Below, piece after piece: positions 8,111-17,310 of a DNA stretch of 64,000 nt (position 1 is its first letter; the number at the start of each line of letters is the position of its first letter). Below the pieces are notes generated by a model that searched no databases, was not told the DNA's origin, and worked only from the letters and a program-made list of their open reading frames with translations. Source of the DNA: Sphingomonas guangdongensis (GTDB lineage: Bacteria; Pseudomonadota; Alphaproteobacteria; Sphingomonadales; Sphingomonadaceae); assembly GCF_900199185.1 (NCBI RefSeq), contig NZ_OBMI01000001.1, positions 62,001 to 126,000 of the forward strand, written 5' to 3'. The position numbers and the translations under genes were made by a program.

Positions 8111-9418
8111 TTATTCGGCGGGCGCGAGCGCGCCGCCGTGCATCGCGGTCTGGGCGGGGCTGGTGCCGCCCTCCTTGTGGAGCACCGCCTCCGTGATCGA
8201 GTTCGGCAGCGGGCGCGGCCGCTCCATCGCCGAGACGATCGGCAAAATCACGAGGAAGTGGAGGAAGTAATAGGCCGAGGCGAGCTGGCCGAGCAGGATC
8301 ACGCCCGCCCGCGGCTCCGCGCCGCCGACATAGCCGAGCACCAGCACGTCGACGAGCAGCGCGACCAGGAACCAGCGGTAGACCGGCCGGTAGTTGGCCG
8401 AGCGCACCGGCGAGGTGTCGAGCCACGGCAGGAAGAACAGCAGCAGGATCGACCCGAACATCGCGAGCACGCCCCACAGCTTCGCCGGCATGATGAAGTC
8501 GATCGTGAACGACTTGAGGATGGCGTAGAACGGCAGGAAGTACCATTCCGGCACGATGTGCGCGGGCGTCGAGAGCGGGTTGGCCGGGATGTAGTTGTCC
8601 GGGTGACCGAGCAGGTTCGGCTGGAAGAAGATGAAGCCCGCGAAGATCAGCAGGAACACGCCGAGGCCGAAGCCGTCCTTGGCCGTGTAGTAGGGGTGGA
8701 ACGGCACCGTGTCCTGCTCGTCCTTCACCTCAACGCCGGTCGGGTTGTTCGAGCCCGGAATGTGCAGCGCCCAGATGTGGAGGATGATCACGCCCGCGAT
8801 TACGAACGGCATGAGGTAGTGGAGCGAGAAGAAGCGGTTGAGCGCCGCCGCATCCGGCGCATAGCCGCCGAGCAGCCAGACGCGGATCGACTCACCGACC
8901 AGCGGCAATGCCGAGAAGAAGCCGGTGATCACCTGCGCGCCCCAGAAGCTCATCTGCCCCCACGGGAGCACGTAGCCCATGAACGCGGTCGCCATGATCA
9001 GCAGGAAGATGACGACGCCCAGCAGCCACACCATCTCGCGCGGCGGCTTGTACGATCCGTAGTAGAGCCCGCGGCCGATGTGGATGTAGACCACCGCGAG
9101 GAACATCGACGCGCCGTTCGCGTGCGCATAGCGCAGGAACCAGCCGGCGTTGACGTCGCGCATGATGCCCTCGACCGAGAGAAACGCGGTGTTCGCGTCG
9201 GTCGAATAATGCATTGCCAGCACGATACCGGTCACGATCTGGATCATCAGCGACGCGCCCGCGAGCACGCCGAAGTTCCAGAAATAGTTGAGGTTGCGCG
9301 GGACCGGATAGCCCGCACCCACCGCATTGTAGACGAAGCGCGGGAGCGGCAGCCGATCGTCCACCCACTTCATCAGCGGGTGCTTCGGCTCATAGTGCTT
9401 GGCCCAGGGGAAGCTCAT
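8111..9418 (-). CDS. petB: Cytochrome b of the bc1 complex
   Basis: A 435-residue integral membrane subunit that binds two b haems and forms the quinol-oxidising and quinone-reducing sites. Visible signatures are the haem-ligand helices ([38 protein letters not shown] with [10 protein letters not shown]) and the Qo-site PEWY motif in [13 protein letters not shown]. Length matches proteobacterial cytochrome b with a short extra C-terminus ([10 protein letters not shown]). It is the middle gene of petABC, with 13-bp gaps on both sides. Confidence 0.97.
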   Translation of the reverse strand: MSFPWAKHYEPKHPLMKWVDDRLPLPRFVYNAVGAGYPVPRNLNYFWNFGVLAGASLMIQIVTGIVLAMHYSTDANTAFLSVEGIMRDVNAGWFLRYAHANGASMFLAVVYIHIGRGLYYGSYKPPREMVWLLGVVIFLLIMATAFMGYVLPWGQMSFWGAQVITGFFSALPLVGESIRVWLLGGYAPDAAALNRFFSLHYLMPFVIAGVIILHIWALHIPGSNNPTGVEVKDEQDTVPFHPYYTAKDGFGLGVFLLIFAGFIFFQPNLLGHPDNYIPANPLSTPAHIVPEWYFLPFYAILKSFTIDFIMPAKLWGVLAMFGSILLLFFLPWLDTSPVRSANYRPVYRWFLVALLVDVLVLGYVGGAEPRAGVILLGQLASAYYFLHFLVILPIVSAMERPRPLPNSITEAVLHKEGGTSPAQTAMHGGALAPAE

Positions 9419-9431
9419 AACCGGTTTTCCC

Positions 9432-10016
9432 TTATCCGACCGTGACGACGGTGTCGGAGGTGAAGACGTAATCGGGGACGGCCAGGTTGGTCGGCGCCGG
9501 GCCCTGCCGGATGCGGCCGGCGGTGTCGTAGGCGGAGCCGTGGCATGGGCAGAAATAGCCCCCGAACGGCCCCTTGTTCTCGCCCTCGCCGGCGCCGAGC
9601 GGCACGCAGCCGAGGTGGGTGCAGACGCCCAAGGTGATCAGCCAGTTCTTTTTGCCGGGCTTGGTCCGCTCGTCGAGCGACTGCGGATCGCGCAGCGAGG
9701 AGGCGGCGACCCCGTCCGCCGACGCGATCTCGGCCGGCGTCAGGTTGCGGACGAACAGCGGCTGCTTGCGGAAGCTGGTCTTGATCGCCTGCCCCGGCTG
9801 GATCGCGGAAATGTCGATCTCGGTGGTGGAGGCGGCCAGCACGTCGGCCGACGGGCTCATCGAGTTGATCAGGGGCAGCGCGATCACGCCCGCGCCCACG
9901 CCGGCAAAGGCGACCGCACCGATCTGCAGGTAATCACGGCGGCGCGGATCGGCGACCTGCTCGTGATAGGGCTGCGGGTCGGCACCCGGGGGAACGGCGT
10001 CATCAAGCGTTGCCAT
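9432..10016 (-). CDS. petA: Rieske iron-sulfur subunit of the bc1 complex
   Basis: A 194-residue subunit that carries electrons from quinol at the Qo site to cytochrome c1. The N-terminus has a twin-arginine-like segment ([11 protein letters not shown], residues 24-34) followed by the single membrane anchor (about 34-52). The 2Fe-2S site has both boxes, CTHLGC and CPCHGSAYD, separated by the usual short insertion. It is the first gene of the petABC operon. The 176-bp region to the divergent trmL gene should hold the operon promoter, which I could not place with confidence. Confidence 0.96.
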   Translation of the reverse strand: MATLDDAVPPGADPQPYHEQVADPRRRDYLQIGAVAFAGVGAGVIALPLINSMSPSADVLAASTTEIDISAIQPGQAIKTSFRKQPLFVRNLTPAEIASADGVAASSLRDPQSLDERTKPGKKNWLITLGVCTHLGCVPLGAGEGENKGPFGGYFCPCHGSAYDTAGRIRQGPAPTNLAVPDYVFTSDTVVTVG

Positions 10017-10192
10017 GCACTAAGCCCTTGCACTCTTCGATAGTTCAGCGGCGCGGATACGCTGCGCCTGACCCATTTCGCGCCGGACAGCCGCCGCGAA
10101 CCCCCGGGCGGACGCCGGTGGCTGGCCGGCCTGATAAACGCCGCGCGCGCGCTTTGCCAACTGCTATTTGCGCCCGCTAAGGGGCGCACTTG

Positions 10193-10663
10193 ATGCGCAT
10201 CGCCCTGTACCAGCCGGAGATCGCGGGCAACGTCGGCGCGGTGCTGCGCACCGCCGCGTGCCTGGCGACCGCGGTCGACTTGATCGAGCCGATGGGATTC
10301 CGGTGGGACGACCGGCGCGTCGCGCGGGCGGGCATGGACTATATCGACCATGTCGCCGTCGCACGCCATCGTGACTGGGACGCCTTCGCCGCACAGGTCA
10401 ACGGGCGGCTGGTGCTGCTGACGACCCGCGGCGCGACCCCGCTGCATGAGTTCGCGTTTGCGGACGGCGACGTGCTGCTGTTCGGTCAGGAGGGCGCGGG
10501 CGTGCCGGACGCCGTCCACGCCCGCGCCGACGCCCGCGTCGTTATCCCGATGGCGCCGGCGGTGCGCTCGCTCAACCTCGGTGTGTCGGTCGCCATCGTG
10601 CTGGCGGAGGCGCTCAGACAGACGGGCGGGTGGCCGAGTGCCGCTCTCGACCGTTCGTCCTGA
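10193..10663 (+). CDS. trmL: tRNA (cytidine(34)-2'-O)-methyltransferase
   Basis: A 156-residue SPOUT-class methyltransferase that 2'-O-methylates the wobble base of leucine tRNAs. It begins MRIALYQPEIAGNVGAVLRT, as expected for TrmL. The knot motifs are LFGQEGAGVP (about 102-111) and IPMAPAVRSLNLGVSVAIVL (about 124-143). Length equals that of the E. coli enzyme. A TTG directly before the ATG could also start translation, but the ATG gives the family's usual N-terminus. It is divergent from petA. Confidence 0.93.
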   Translation: MRIALYQPEIAGNVGAVLRTAACLATAVDLIEPMGFRWDDRRVARAGMDYIDHVAVARHRDWDAFAAQVNGRLVLLTTRGATPLHEFAFADGDVLLFGQEGAGVPDAVHARADARVVIPMAPAVRSLNLGVSVAIVLAEALRQTGGWPSAALDRSS

Positions 10664-10720
10664 GTGGCGCCTAACCCGTCGGAAAGATGCATTGCGGGAC
10701 AGGTTCCGCGATCCAACGTA

Positions 10721-10771
10721 CTTCGATACGCGCCTTCGCCTGCGCTCAGTCGCTACTCAGCATGAACGGGT
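10721..10771. repeat. Dispersed repeat, half copy (type A: TATCGAAG/CTACTCAG family)
   Basis: The sequence cttcgatacgcgccttcg followed by tcagtcgctactcagcatgaacggg is one arm of a repeat that recurs near 19.3, 36.0, 45.1 and 49.8 kb, always between genes. Only one arm is present here. Confidence 0.55.
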
Positions 10772-10840
10772 GCGGGATGGCGAAGGGGTTTGCACCTGCC
10801 CATCGACTTGGCCGTCCCGCCGCGGCTAAAGGCCGCCGCC

Positions 10841-11683
10841 ATGCCACCGCTCGACCCCGAACAGCTCGCCGCCCGGACCTGGTTCGAGCAGCTTCGCGAC
10901 CTGATCTGCGCGGAGTTCGAGGCGATCGAGCGCGAGGCGGGATCGGACGCGGTCTTTGCCTACACGCCGTGGGACCGGGTCGATCCGTCCGGCGAGCCCG
11001 GCGGCGGGGGCGTGCGCGGGGTCCTGAAGGGTCGCGTGTTCGAGAAGGTGGGGGTCAACGTCTCCACGGTCGGCGGCACGTTCGAGGGCGAGTTCGCGAA
11101 ATCAATCCACGGCGCGGGCGACAACCCGCACTTCTTCGCGACCGGGATCAGCCTGGTTGCGCATATGGCGAACCCGCACGTGCCAGCCGTCCACATGAAC
11201 ACGCGGTTCCTGGTCACCACCAAGCGCTGGTTCGGCGGGGGCGCCGACCTCAACCCGCCGCTGCCGATCGCGCAGGATACCGCCGAGTTCCACGCCCGCC
11301 TGCGCAGCGCCTGCGACGCGCACGACCCTTCGTACTATCCGCGCTTCAGCAAGTGGGCGGACGAGTATTTCTACATTCCCCACCGCGGTGTCCACCGCGG
11401 GGTCGGCGGCATCTTCTACGACCATCTGGAGGGCGACTTCGCGACCAACCTCCGCTTCACGCAGGATGTCGGCCGCGCGTTCCTCGACAGCTATCCCGCG
11501 ATCGTCAGGCGCCGTATGGACGCGCCGTTCACGCCTGCCGACGAGGAAGCGATGCTCGCCTGGCGCGGGCGCTACGCCGAGTTCAACCTGGTTCATGACC
11601 GCGGCACGCTGTTCGGCCTCAAGACCGGCGGGAACATCGACGCGATCCTGATGAGCCTGCCGCCGCGCGCGACATGGGCCTGA
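10841..11683 (+). CDS. hemF: Oxygen-dependent coproporphyrinogen III oxidase
   Basis: A 280-residue cytoplasmic enzyme of haem synthesis; it oxidatively decarboxylates coproporphyrinogen III to protoporphyrinogen IX. Family signatures seen are HMNTRFLVTTKRWFGGGADL (about 125-145), RFSKWADEYFYIPHR, and the C-terminal KTGGNIDAILMSLPP. The start is ATG 10841 (MPPLDPEQ). An in-frame GTG at 10790 exists but the extra 17 residues overlap the repeat-bearing spacer and look non-coding. The last 10 bases overlap the GNAT gene, so the two are likely co-transcribed. Confidence 0.96.
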   Translation: MPPLDPEQLAARTWFEQLRDLICAEFEAIEREAGSDAVFAYTPWDRVDPSGEPGGGGVRGVLKGRVFEKVGVNVSTVGGTFEGEFAKSIHGAGDNPHFFATGISLVAHMANPHVPAVHMNTRFLVTTKRWFGGGADLNPPLPIAQDTAEFHARLRSACDAHDPSYYPRFSKWADEYFYIPHRGVHRGVGGIFYDHLEGDFATNLRFTQDVGRAFLDSYPAIVRRRMDAPFTPADEEAMLAWRGRYAEFNLVHDRGTLFGLKTGGNIDAILMSLPPRATWA

Positions 11684-12267
11684 TCCCGGTCGCCGCCGGC
11701 GAGGTCGCGACGGTCGTCACCAGCCTGGAGATGACGGAGCCGCCGCCGCACCGGCCGCTGCCCCCCTCCCCGCTGCGACTCCAGCGCTGGCCCGCCCCGA
11801 CGCTCGCCGCGTACCGGACGCTGTTCCGCCGCGTGGGCGAGCCGTGGCTGTGGTTTTCCCGGCTGGTGATGGACGACCAGGCACTCGCCGCAATCATCCA
11901 CGATCCCGCGGTGCAGGTGTTCGCCGCCGTCGACGCGCGCGGGATCGAGGTCGGTATGGTCGAGCTCGACTTTCGCCAGCCGGGCACCGGCCTGCTCGGC
12001 TATTTCGGGCTGGTGCCCGAGCTGACAGGGCAAGGGCATGGGCGCTGGCTGATGGCGCTCGCGCTTCAGCAGCTCTGGGCGGCGGGGATCACGCGCGTCT
12101 GGGTCCACACCTGCACGCTCGATCACCCGCGCGCGCTCGGTTTCTATCGTGCGTCAGGCTTCGTGCCGTACAAGCGGACGGTAGAGACCTTTCCCGATCC
12201 GCGGCTCACCGGAACGCTGAGCGTGGACGCCGCGCCTCACGTGCCGCTGCTCGCCAGCCGGCGGTAG
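11674..12267 (+). CDS. GNAT-family N-acetyltransferase
   Basis: A 197-residue protein whose acetyl-CoA-binding motif A is present as PELTGQGHGRWLMALAL (Q/RxxGxG/A type, about residues 111-127). It is followed by the family's motif-B pattern HPRALGFYRASGFVPYKR near residue 155. The acceptor substrate is unknown. The N-terminal 30 residues are proline-rich; an internal ATG (MTEPPPHRP, residue 20) could be the real start. It overlaps hemF by 10 bp, and its 3' end overlaps the convergent membrane-protein gene by 31 bp. Confidence 0.85.
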   Translation: MGLIPVAAGEVATVVTSLEMTEPPPHRPLPPSPLRLQRWPAPTLAAYRTLFRRVGEPWLWFSRLVMDDQALAAIIHDPAVQVFAAVDARGIEVGMVELDFRQPGTGLLGYFGLVPELTGQGHGRWLMALALQQLWAAGITRVWVHTCTLDHPRALGFYRASGFVPYKRTVETFPDPRLTGTLSVDAAPHVPLLASRR

Positions 12268-13001
12268 AGCGCGACCTCCACCAGCACGAGCGTCAGCGCG
12301 GCGGTCGCAGTCGCCGCCGCCGCCAGCCCGTCGGTCAGCGCGCGGATCACCGGATTGGCACCGCCCGCCTCCCCCAGCTGAAGGAACAGCCCGCCGACCA
12401 TCTGCGCGCCGAGCATGATCGCGCCGTAGCAGGCCGCGAGCACCCAGCCGTGGCCGGTCGTCAGCCGCCAGCTCCGCGCGACCGCGGCGACCGCGCCGAC
12501 CGGCGCCTCCGCCACGATCACCGGCCCCGCCAGCATCGTCCGCCCGAACAGGTAGAAGATGGGCGCGAGCACCGCCACCAGCAGCAGCGGCGAGGCGAGC
12601 GCGGGCATCAGCAGCGCCCCCGCCGGCAGCGCGACCAGGATCGAGGCGAGCAGGTAGCGCAGGAACAGCAGTGCGGCGCGCCGAAGCGCACCGCCGAGGC
12701 TCGGCCGCGCCGGATCCAGGTACAGCGCCATGATCGCGAGCGAGCCCGCCAGCGCGAGCGCGGGGGCAAGCAGGTACCAGGGGCCGTGCTGACCCGCCCA
12801 GGTGACCACCGCCTCCGTCCACGCTCGCAAGGCCGCGTCGTCGGCGTCGGGTGGCACCGCGCGCGGCATGTCGGGCACCAGCATCAGCACCGCCCACTGG
12901 GGCACGAACATGAACAGCCCGGCGACCGGCAGCAGCAGCGCGCGATCGCCGCGCCACAGCTCCAGCGCGCGGCGGAACGGCGCGGCGGGGTGAATGCTCA
13001 C
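12237..13001 (-). CDS. Multi-pass membrane protein of unknown function
   Basis: A 254-residue hydrophobic protein with about six membrane segments (for example residues 23-42, 74-94, 110-150, 184-205 and 225-243). It starts at GTG 13001, overlapping the stop of the preceding gene (GTGA). I see no catalytic motif. Together with the upstream gene it forms a pair of similar size and topology and similar segments (SWRLTTGHG here, AFRLTRGLT there), so the two may be distant paralogues acting together in the inner membrane. The 31-bp convergent overlap with the GNAT gene is unusual. Confidence 0.72.
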   Translation of the reverse strand: MSIHPAAPFRRALELWRGDRALLLPVAGLFMFVPQWAVLMLVPDMPRAVPPDADDAALRAWTEAVVTWAGQHGPWYLLAPALALAGSLAIMALYLDPARPSLGGALRRAALLFLRYLLASILVALPAGALLMPALASPLLLVAVLAPIFYLFGRTMLAGPVIVAEAPVGAVAAVARSWRLTTGHGWVLAACYGAIMLGAQMVGGLFLQLGEAGGANPVIRALTDGLAAAATATAALTLVLVEVALYRRLASSGT

Positions 13002-13825
13002 GGCAGCGGCAGCTCCGGCTCGCCCCGCCCGCGCTGGAGCGCGACGTAGAGCTTGGCGGCGAAGACCAGCGCCACCACCGTCAGTGCGGTGGACACGACC
13101 GCGCTCGCAACCGCGGTGACGAGGCTGGTGACGCCGAGCGGCCCGGTGTTGCCGAGGAACACGCCGAGCAGCCCGCCGAACACGCCGGTGACCGCCATCG
13201 TGACGACAAGGGTGACCACGCCGTAGAGGAGCAGCGTCCCGAACAGTCGCCAGGTCAGCCCGCGAGTGAGCCGGAAGGCCGTCCCGATCGCACCGATGCC
13301 GCGTCGCTCGCTGACGATCACCGCACTCACGGGAAGCAGCCGCGCGACCAGGAATAGCAGCGCGACGAGGTACACGAGGGCGTAGAGTGCGATCGCGCCG
13401 CCGGTCGCGGGCGTGATCGTCGGCATCTGCCCGGCACGCATCGCCACAACGTCAATGTTCGCCGCGCCGACCAGCGCCACGATCGGCAGCAGCCCTGCGA
13501 GCGCGATCAGCATCACGATCAGGTACACGCCGATCGCCGGTAGCAGCCGCGCGGAGGCGACCCGCGGCGCGGCCCGCGCGGCGGCAGGATCGATCGCCAC
13601 CGCTGTGACCGCGAGCTGCCCCCACAGCGACAGGACGGCAGCGCCAAGACTGATCAAGGCGTACAACAGCTGGTTCACGCCGGTCGCCTCCTCCTGCAGC
13701 GGGGTCACGACGGCCGAGATGAGCGAGGGTACGAAGATCGCCAGCAGCGCGAGCGGCAGGATCGTGCCGCCGTGCTCGCCCAGGAACTCGGTGGTCCGGT
13801 CCCACACATAGCCCATCTTCACCAT
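12998..13825 (-). CDS. Multi-pass membrane protein of unknown function, glycerophosphoryl diester phosphodiesterase membrane-domain-like
   Basis: A 275-residue protein with about six membrane helices, including [20 protein letters not shown] (about 22-41) and a long central hydrophobic block near 115-145. The pattern [20 protein letters not shown] resembles the membrane domain found in glycerophosphodiesterase-associated and YciC-like proteins. This is a resemblance, not a firm assignment. The start is ATG 13825 (MVKMGYVWD), with a second ATG at 13816. The stop overlaps the next gene's GTG. It is divergent from lipB, about 97 bp away. Confidence 0.68.
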   Translation of the reverse strand: MVKMGYVWDRTTEFLGEHGGTILPLALLAIFVPSLISAVVTPLQEEATGVNQLLYALISLGAAVLSLWGQLAVTAVAIDPAAARAAPRVASARLLPAIGVYLIVMLIALAGLLPIVALVGAANIDVVAMRAGQMPTITPATGGAIALYALVYLVALLFLVARLLPVSAVIVSERRGIGAIGTAFRLTRGLTWRLFGTLLLYGVVTLVVTMAVTGVFGGLLGVFLGNTGPLGVTSLVTAVASAVVSTALTVVALVFAAKLYVALQRGRGEPELPLP

Positions 13826-13922
13826 CGCCCGCGTCCCCTTCGCTCCCGTGGTCGTTGCTCCCCGCGTTAGACGAAGCCGCTTCACCTTGCCAACGCTCGC
13901 GCGCGTCCGCATCTGCGCCGGC

Positions 13923-14567
13923 GTGGAACTGATCAACGGGATCGAGTGGCGGGTATCGCCGGGGCTGACCGACTACCCGGCCGCACTTGCCGAGATGGAG
14001 GCGCGGCTGGCGGCGGTGCAGGCCGGGGCTGCGCCCGAGCTGATCTGGCTGCTAGAGCACCCGCCCCTCTACACCGCGGGCACCAGCGCCGATCCGGCCG
14101 AGCTGATCGCGCCGCGCTTACCTGTGCACGCCACCGGACGCGGCGGCCGCTACACTTATCACGGCCCCGGGCAGCGCGTCGGCTATCTCGTGCTCGACCT
14201 GGCGACCCGCGGGCGCGACGTGCGGTGCTTCGTCCACGCGCTGGAGGGATGGGTGATCGCAGCGCTGGCGGAACTGGACATCGTGGCGTTCCGCGCTGAG
14301 GGGCGGATCGGCATATGGACGAAGGATCCGGTGCGCGGCGAGGCGAAGATCGGGGCGATCGGGGTGCGGGTGAAGCGCTGGGTCACCATGCACGGCTTCT
14401 CCGTCAACCTGTCGCCCGACCTGTCGCACTTCGGCGGGATCGTGCCCTGCGGGATCGCCGACTACGGCGTGACCAGCGCCGCGGCGCTCGGCAAGGCGGC
14501 CGACACCGCGCGTCTTGATGCCGCCCTGCGCGCCTGCCTGCCGCGGTTTCTGGCTGACCTGCGCTAA
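13923..14567 (+). CDS. lipB: Octanoyl-[acyl-carrier-protein]-protein octanoyltransferase
   Basis: A 214-residue enzyme that moves the octanoyl group from ACP to lipoyl domains, the first step of lipoate synthesis. Motifs seen are [14 protein letters not shown], the substrate loop [18 protein letters not shown], the catalytic lysine region [18 protein letters not shown], and the catalytic cysteine in [14 protein letters not shown]. The start is GTG 13923 (VELINGIEW). The frame is open back to 13848 but the extra residues are basic and unlike LipB. Length is normal. Confidence 0.95.
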   Translation: MELINGIEWRVSPGLTDYPAALAEMEARLAAVQAGAAPELIWLLEHPPLYTAGTSADPAELIAPRLPVHATGRGGRYTYHGPGQRVGYLVLDLATRGRDVRCFVHALEGWVIAALAELDIVAFRAEGRIGIWTKDPVRGEAKIGAIGVRVKRWVTMHGFSVNLSPDLSHFGGIVPCGIADYGVTSAAALGKAADTARLDAALRACLPRFLADLR

Positions 14568-14683
14568 GCTCCGCCAATTCATGGCTTGAGGGCGCCGCAG
14601 GTCTCGACTAATGTCCCCCACGATTTGGGTATTAACAAGGCATCCAGCCAAGCCCCAATCGCCTTATTCTAGGGAGCTTCCAG

Positions 14684-14950
14684 ATGCGTTCTATCTTTGC
14701 CAAGGGCCTGACCGCCTCGATGATCGCCGGTGCGGCGCTGCTCGTGTCCGCGTGCGGCGGCTCGACGGAGAACACCACCGAGAACACGGTCGTCACCGAC
14801 CTGAACGTCACCGACGCCACCATGGACGGCACGATGACCGACAACATGACCGCCGTTGACGGCGCGATGGGCAACGACGCGATGATGGCGAATAGCATGG
14901 ACGCCAACATGATGATGTCGAACGACACCATGGCGACCAACGCGATGTAA
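14684..14950 (+). CDS. Small acidic Met/Asn/Thr-rich lipoprotein
   Basis: An 88-residue product with a lipobox at LLVSAC (Cys24 would be lipidated). The 65-residue mature part contains no Lys, Arg or His. It contains 12 methionines, many paired with Asn, Asp or Ala (DAMMANSM, NMMMSNDTM), plus a TENTTENT repeat. No domain is recognised. Similar small Met/Asn-rich lipoproteins are common in sphingomonads, with no known function as far as I know. Methionine clusters can bind Cu(I), which is only a speculation here. A hairpin terminator follows. Confidence 0.75.
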   Translation: MRSIFAKGLTASMIAGAALLVSACGGSTENTTENTVVTDLNVTDATMDGTMTDNMTAVDGAMGNDAMMANSMDANMMMSNDTMATNAM

Positions 14951-14956
14951 TCGCGC

Positions 14957-15016
14957 CGGAACCGGGCACACGGTTCCAGACGGGGGCCGTCCGACACCAG
15001 GTCGGGCGGCCCCTTT
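14957..15016 (+). terminator. Tandem hairpins after the Met-rich lipoprotein gene
   Basis: The first hairpin has arms GGAACC/GGTTCC (14958-14963 and 14972-14977). The second has arms gggccgtccga/tcgggcggccc (14984-14994 and 15002-15012, one G-T pair), followed by ctttc. The short T tract makes it a moderate rho-independent terminator. Confidence 0.55.
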
Positions 15017-15153
15017 CGATTCCGCGGCCGCCCGTACGGTTCGGCGCAGATGCCGGGCTGCTGGCAGATTTCGCTTGGGGCGGACTCGCAAAAACCGTAA
15101 TCGTGCCGCTGCTTACGCGGATGGTTAACAACCCCGCGCGAAAGAGGTCATCC

Positions 15154-15822
15154 ATGAAGCCGTCGCGTACCCTCGTCACTCTCGCCCTGGCCGGTGCCGC
15201 GGCCCTTCCCCGCCCCGCGGCCGCGCAGTTCTTCTTCCAGCCGCCGAAGCTGACCGGCGCGCCCGTGACGGGTGCGGAACCCGGCATCGTCGCGCAGCCG
15301 CTGCCCGGCGCGACGCCCGAGGAGCTTCGCGCCGCGCTGGTGTGGAACCTGCGCGCGGGATTGAACGTCGCCGCGCTGCAATGCCAGTTCAAGCCGACGC
15401 TGCTGTCGCTCTACAACTACAACAAGATCCTGGGCGATCACGGCACCGAGCTGAACGCCGCCTATGCCACGCTCGGCAAGTATTTCGAGCGCACCGCCAA
15501 GACCAAGAAGGCCGGTCAGACCGCACTGGACCAGTATGGCACGCGCGTCTACTCCAGCTTCTCGACGGTCGGTGCGCAGCTGACCTTCTGCCAGACGGCG
15601 TCGGAGATCGCGCACCTGGCGATCTTCGCACCGCGCGGCAGCTTCGGCACGCTCGCGAGCGAGCGGATGCAGGAGCTGCGCAACAGCCTGGTGCTCGCGG
15701 GCGAGCAGCGCTTCCCGTGGTTCGTCAACGTGCCCGCCACACGGCTCCCCGCGCTCGACGATCGCTGCTGGCGCAAGGGCGAGTGGCAGCCGAAGAAGTG
15801 CGGCCCGCAGCTCTGGGGCTGA
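15154..15822 (+). CDS. Exported protein of unknown function
   Basis: A 222-residue protein with a signal peptide (residues 1-24, ending PAAAQ). The start ATG 15154 follows GAGG at seven bases. The mature part has four or five cysteines (ALQCQF, LTFCQT, DRCWRKG, KKCGP) that could form disulfides in the periplasm. It contains a helical region with conserved-looking segments (YNYNKILGDHGTELNAAY). I do not recognise a family. It is followed head-on by queE, 22 bp away. Confidence 0.7.
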   Translation: MKPSRTLVTLALAGAAALPRPAAAQFFFQPPKLTGAPVTGAEPGIVAQPLPGATPEELRAALVWNLRAGLNVAALQCQFKPTLLSLYNYNKILGDHGTELNAAYATLGKYFERTAKTKKAGQTALDQYGTRVYSSFSTVGAQLTFCQTASEIAHLAIFAPRGSFGTLASERMQELRNSLVLAGEQRFPWFVNVPATRLPALDDRCWRKGEWQPKKCGPQLWG

Positions 15823-15844
15823 GCCGCACGCTCGAGGCAACGCG

Positions 15845-16477
15845 CTAGCGCAGCCCGAGCAGCTTGTGCGTCTGGAGCGTGAGCGTCCAGCGCGGCCGTG
15901 CCATGACGAGGTCGATCGCCGCCGCGACGTTGGCCTGCCCGCGCACGTCGTCCATCGGCTGAAGCAGGTGGTGGGTGAAGGCCCAGTCCTCCAGCGCGAC
16001 CGGGTCGATCCCCGCTTGCGGCCAGATCAGCTTCAGTTCGTCGCCGGCGCGCTGGACCACGGTGCTGCCGGCCTTGGGACTGATGCACACCCAGTCTATG
16101 CCCGGATGCGCCGGCAGCGTACCGTTGCTCTCGATCGCGATCCGGAAGCCCGCGGCGTGAAGTGCGTCGACCAGCGCGTCGTCAACCTGCAGCATCGGCT
16201 CGCCCCCGGTCAGCACGACGAAGCGGTGTTCGCGGTCCTCGCCCCAGGCCGCAACTACCGCCGCGACCAGCGCCGAGGCATCGGCGAACCGGCCGCCGCC
16301 CGCGCCGTCGGTGCCGACGAAGTCGGTGTCGCAGAACCGGCACACTGCCGTGGCGCGGTCCGCTTCCCGCCCCGACCAAAGATTGCAGCCGGCGAAGCGG
16401 ACGAACACCGCCCGGCGCCCTGCGTTCGCCCCCTCGCCCTGCAGCGTCAGGAACAGTTCCTTGACCGCGTAGCTCAC
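15845..16477 (-). CDS. queE: 7-carboxy-7-deazaguanine synthase
   Basis: A 210-residue radical-SAM enzyme that makes 7-carboxy-7-deazaguanine in queuosine synthesis. The iron-sulfur cysteines are spaced CX14CX2C ([19 protein letters not shown]), the form known from the Burkholderia-type QueE, not the classical CX3CX2C. The SAM-binding GGEP is present in [10 protein letters not shown]. The start is GTG 16477, overlapping the queC stop (GTGA), so the two genes are translationally coupled. Confidence 0.93.
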   Translation of the reverse strand: MSYAVKELFLTLQGEGANAGRRAVFVRFAGCNLWSGREADRATAVCRFCDTDFVGTDGAGGGRFADASALVAAVVAAWGEDREHRFVVLTGGEPMLQVDDALVDALHAAGFRIAIESNGTLPAHPGIDWVCISPKAGSTVVQRAGDELKLIWPQAGIDPVALEDWAFTHHLLQPMDDVRGQANVAAAIDLVMARPRWTLTLQTHKLLGLR

Positions 16478-17163
16478 GGGCGGACGGCGTAGACGGTCGG
16501 ATCGGGCAGGCCCGCGTCCTCGAACCCCTTGGCGCGCAGCCGGCAGCTGTCGCACAGGCCGCAGTGGACGCCGCCGGGCGCGGGATCGTAGCAAGACCAG
16601 CTCATGCCCGCGTCCAGGCCCAGGCGAGCCGCTTCCGTCACGATCTCCGCCTTGGTCAAATGCTGGAGCGGCGCGCGGATGCGGAACGGAGCGCCCTCCA
16701 CGCCCGCCTTGGTGGCGAGCTCCGCCAGCCCCTCGAACGCGGCGATGAACTCCGGGCGGCAGTCGGGGTAGCCCGAATAATCGAGCGCGTTGACGCCGAT
16801 GTACAGGTCGCGCGCCCCCGCCGCCTCGGCCCAGCCGAGCGCCAGGCTGAGGAAGATGGTGTTGCGCGCCGGCACGTAGGTGACGGGGATGCCCGGCTCG
16901 ACCCCCGTCTTGGGCACCGCGATGTCGGCGGTTAGCGCCGACCCGCCGAAGGCGGAAAGGTCGAGCGGCAGGACGACGTGCCGCTCGGCGCCCAAGTGCT
17001 GGGCGATGCGACGCGCGGCGGCGAGCTCCAGCCGGTGACGCTGGTTGTAGTCAATCGAGAGCGCGAAGAGGCGATGACCGTCCTCCTTCGCGCGGGCGGC
17101 GGACACCATCGAGTCCAGCCCGCCCGAGACGAGCACGACAGCGGCGGTATGTTCCGGATTCAT
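16474..17163 (-). CDS. queC: 7-cyano-7-deazaguanine synthase
   Basis: A 229-residue ATP-dependent enzyme converting 7-carboxy-7-deazaguanine (from QueE) to preQ0. It has an N-terminal PP-loop, VSGGLDS (residues 12-18), and a C-terminal zinc site of four cysteines (SWSCYD and HCGLCDSC). [39 protein letters not shown] is the family core, split across residues 100-140. It is the first gene of queCE. Other queuosine genes (queD, queF) are not in the window. Confidence 0.95.
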   Translation of the reverse strand: MNPEHTAAVVLVSGGLDSMVSAARAKEDGHRLFALSIDYNQRHRLELAAARRIAQHLGAERHVVLPLDLSAFGGSALTADIAVPKTGVEPGIPVTYVPARNTIFLSLALGWAEAAGARDLYIGVNALDYSGYPDCRPEFIAAFEGLAELATKAGVEGAPFRIRAPLQHLTKAEIVTEAARLGLDAGMSWSCYDPAPGGVHCGLCDSCRLRAKGFEDAGLPDPTVYAVRP

Positions 17164-17205
17164 GGACCGGAACCGCTACGCCTGCACGCGCGCTGCTGCA
17201 ACGCG

Positions 17206-17239
17206 ATAAAAGAAGGGGCCGCCCGCGAAGAGCGGCCCG
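17206..17239 (-). terminator. Rho-independent terminator of the argD-argF-hslO unit
   Basis: On the minus strand GGGCCGC, a short loop and GGGCGGCCCC are followed by TTCTTTTA. The T-rich tail is on the minus strand, so it ends transcription coming from hslO about 70 bp after its stop and insulates queC. Confidence 0.75.
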
Positions 17240-17310
17240 AGTGTCAGTCAGCTAGGGAGAAATGTGCCAGATGCACGCTCACCGTCTAACGCGCGATGGT
17301 TACCGGCGGG

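Noticed and set aside
8138..9445. A 435-residue plus-strand frame opposite cytochrome b
   Set aside because: It mirrors petB exactly and its His/Asp/Glu/Arg-rich product is an antisense artefact of a conserved gene.
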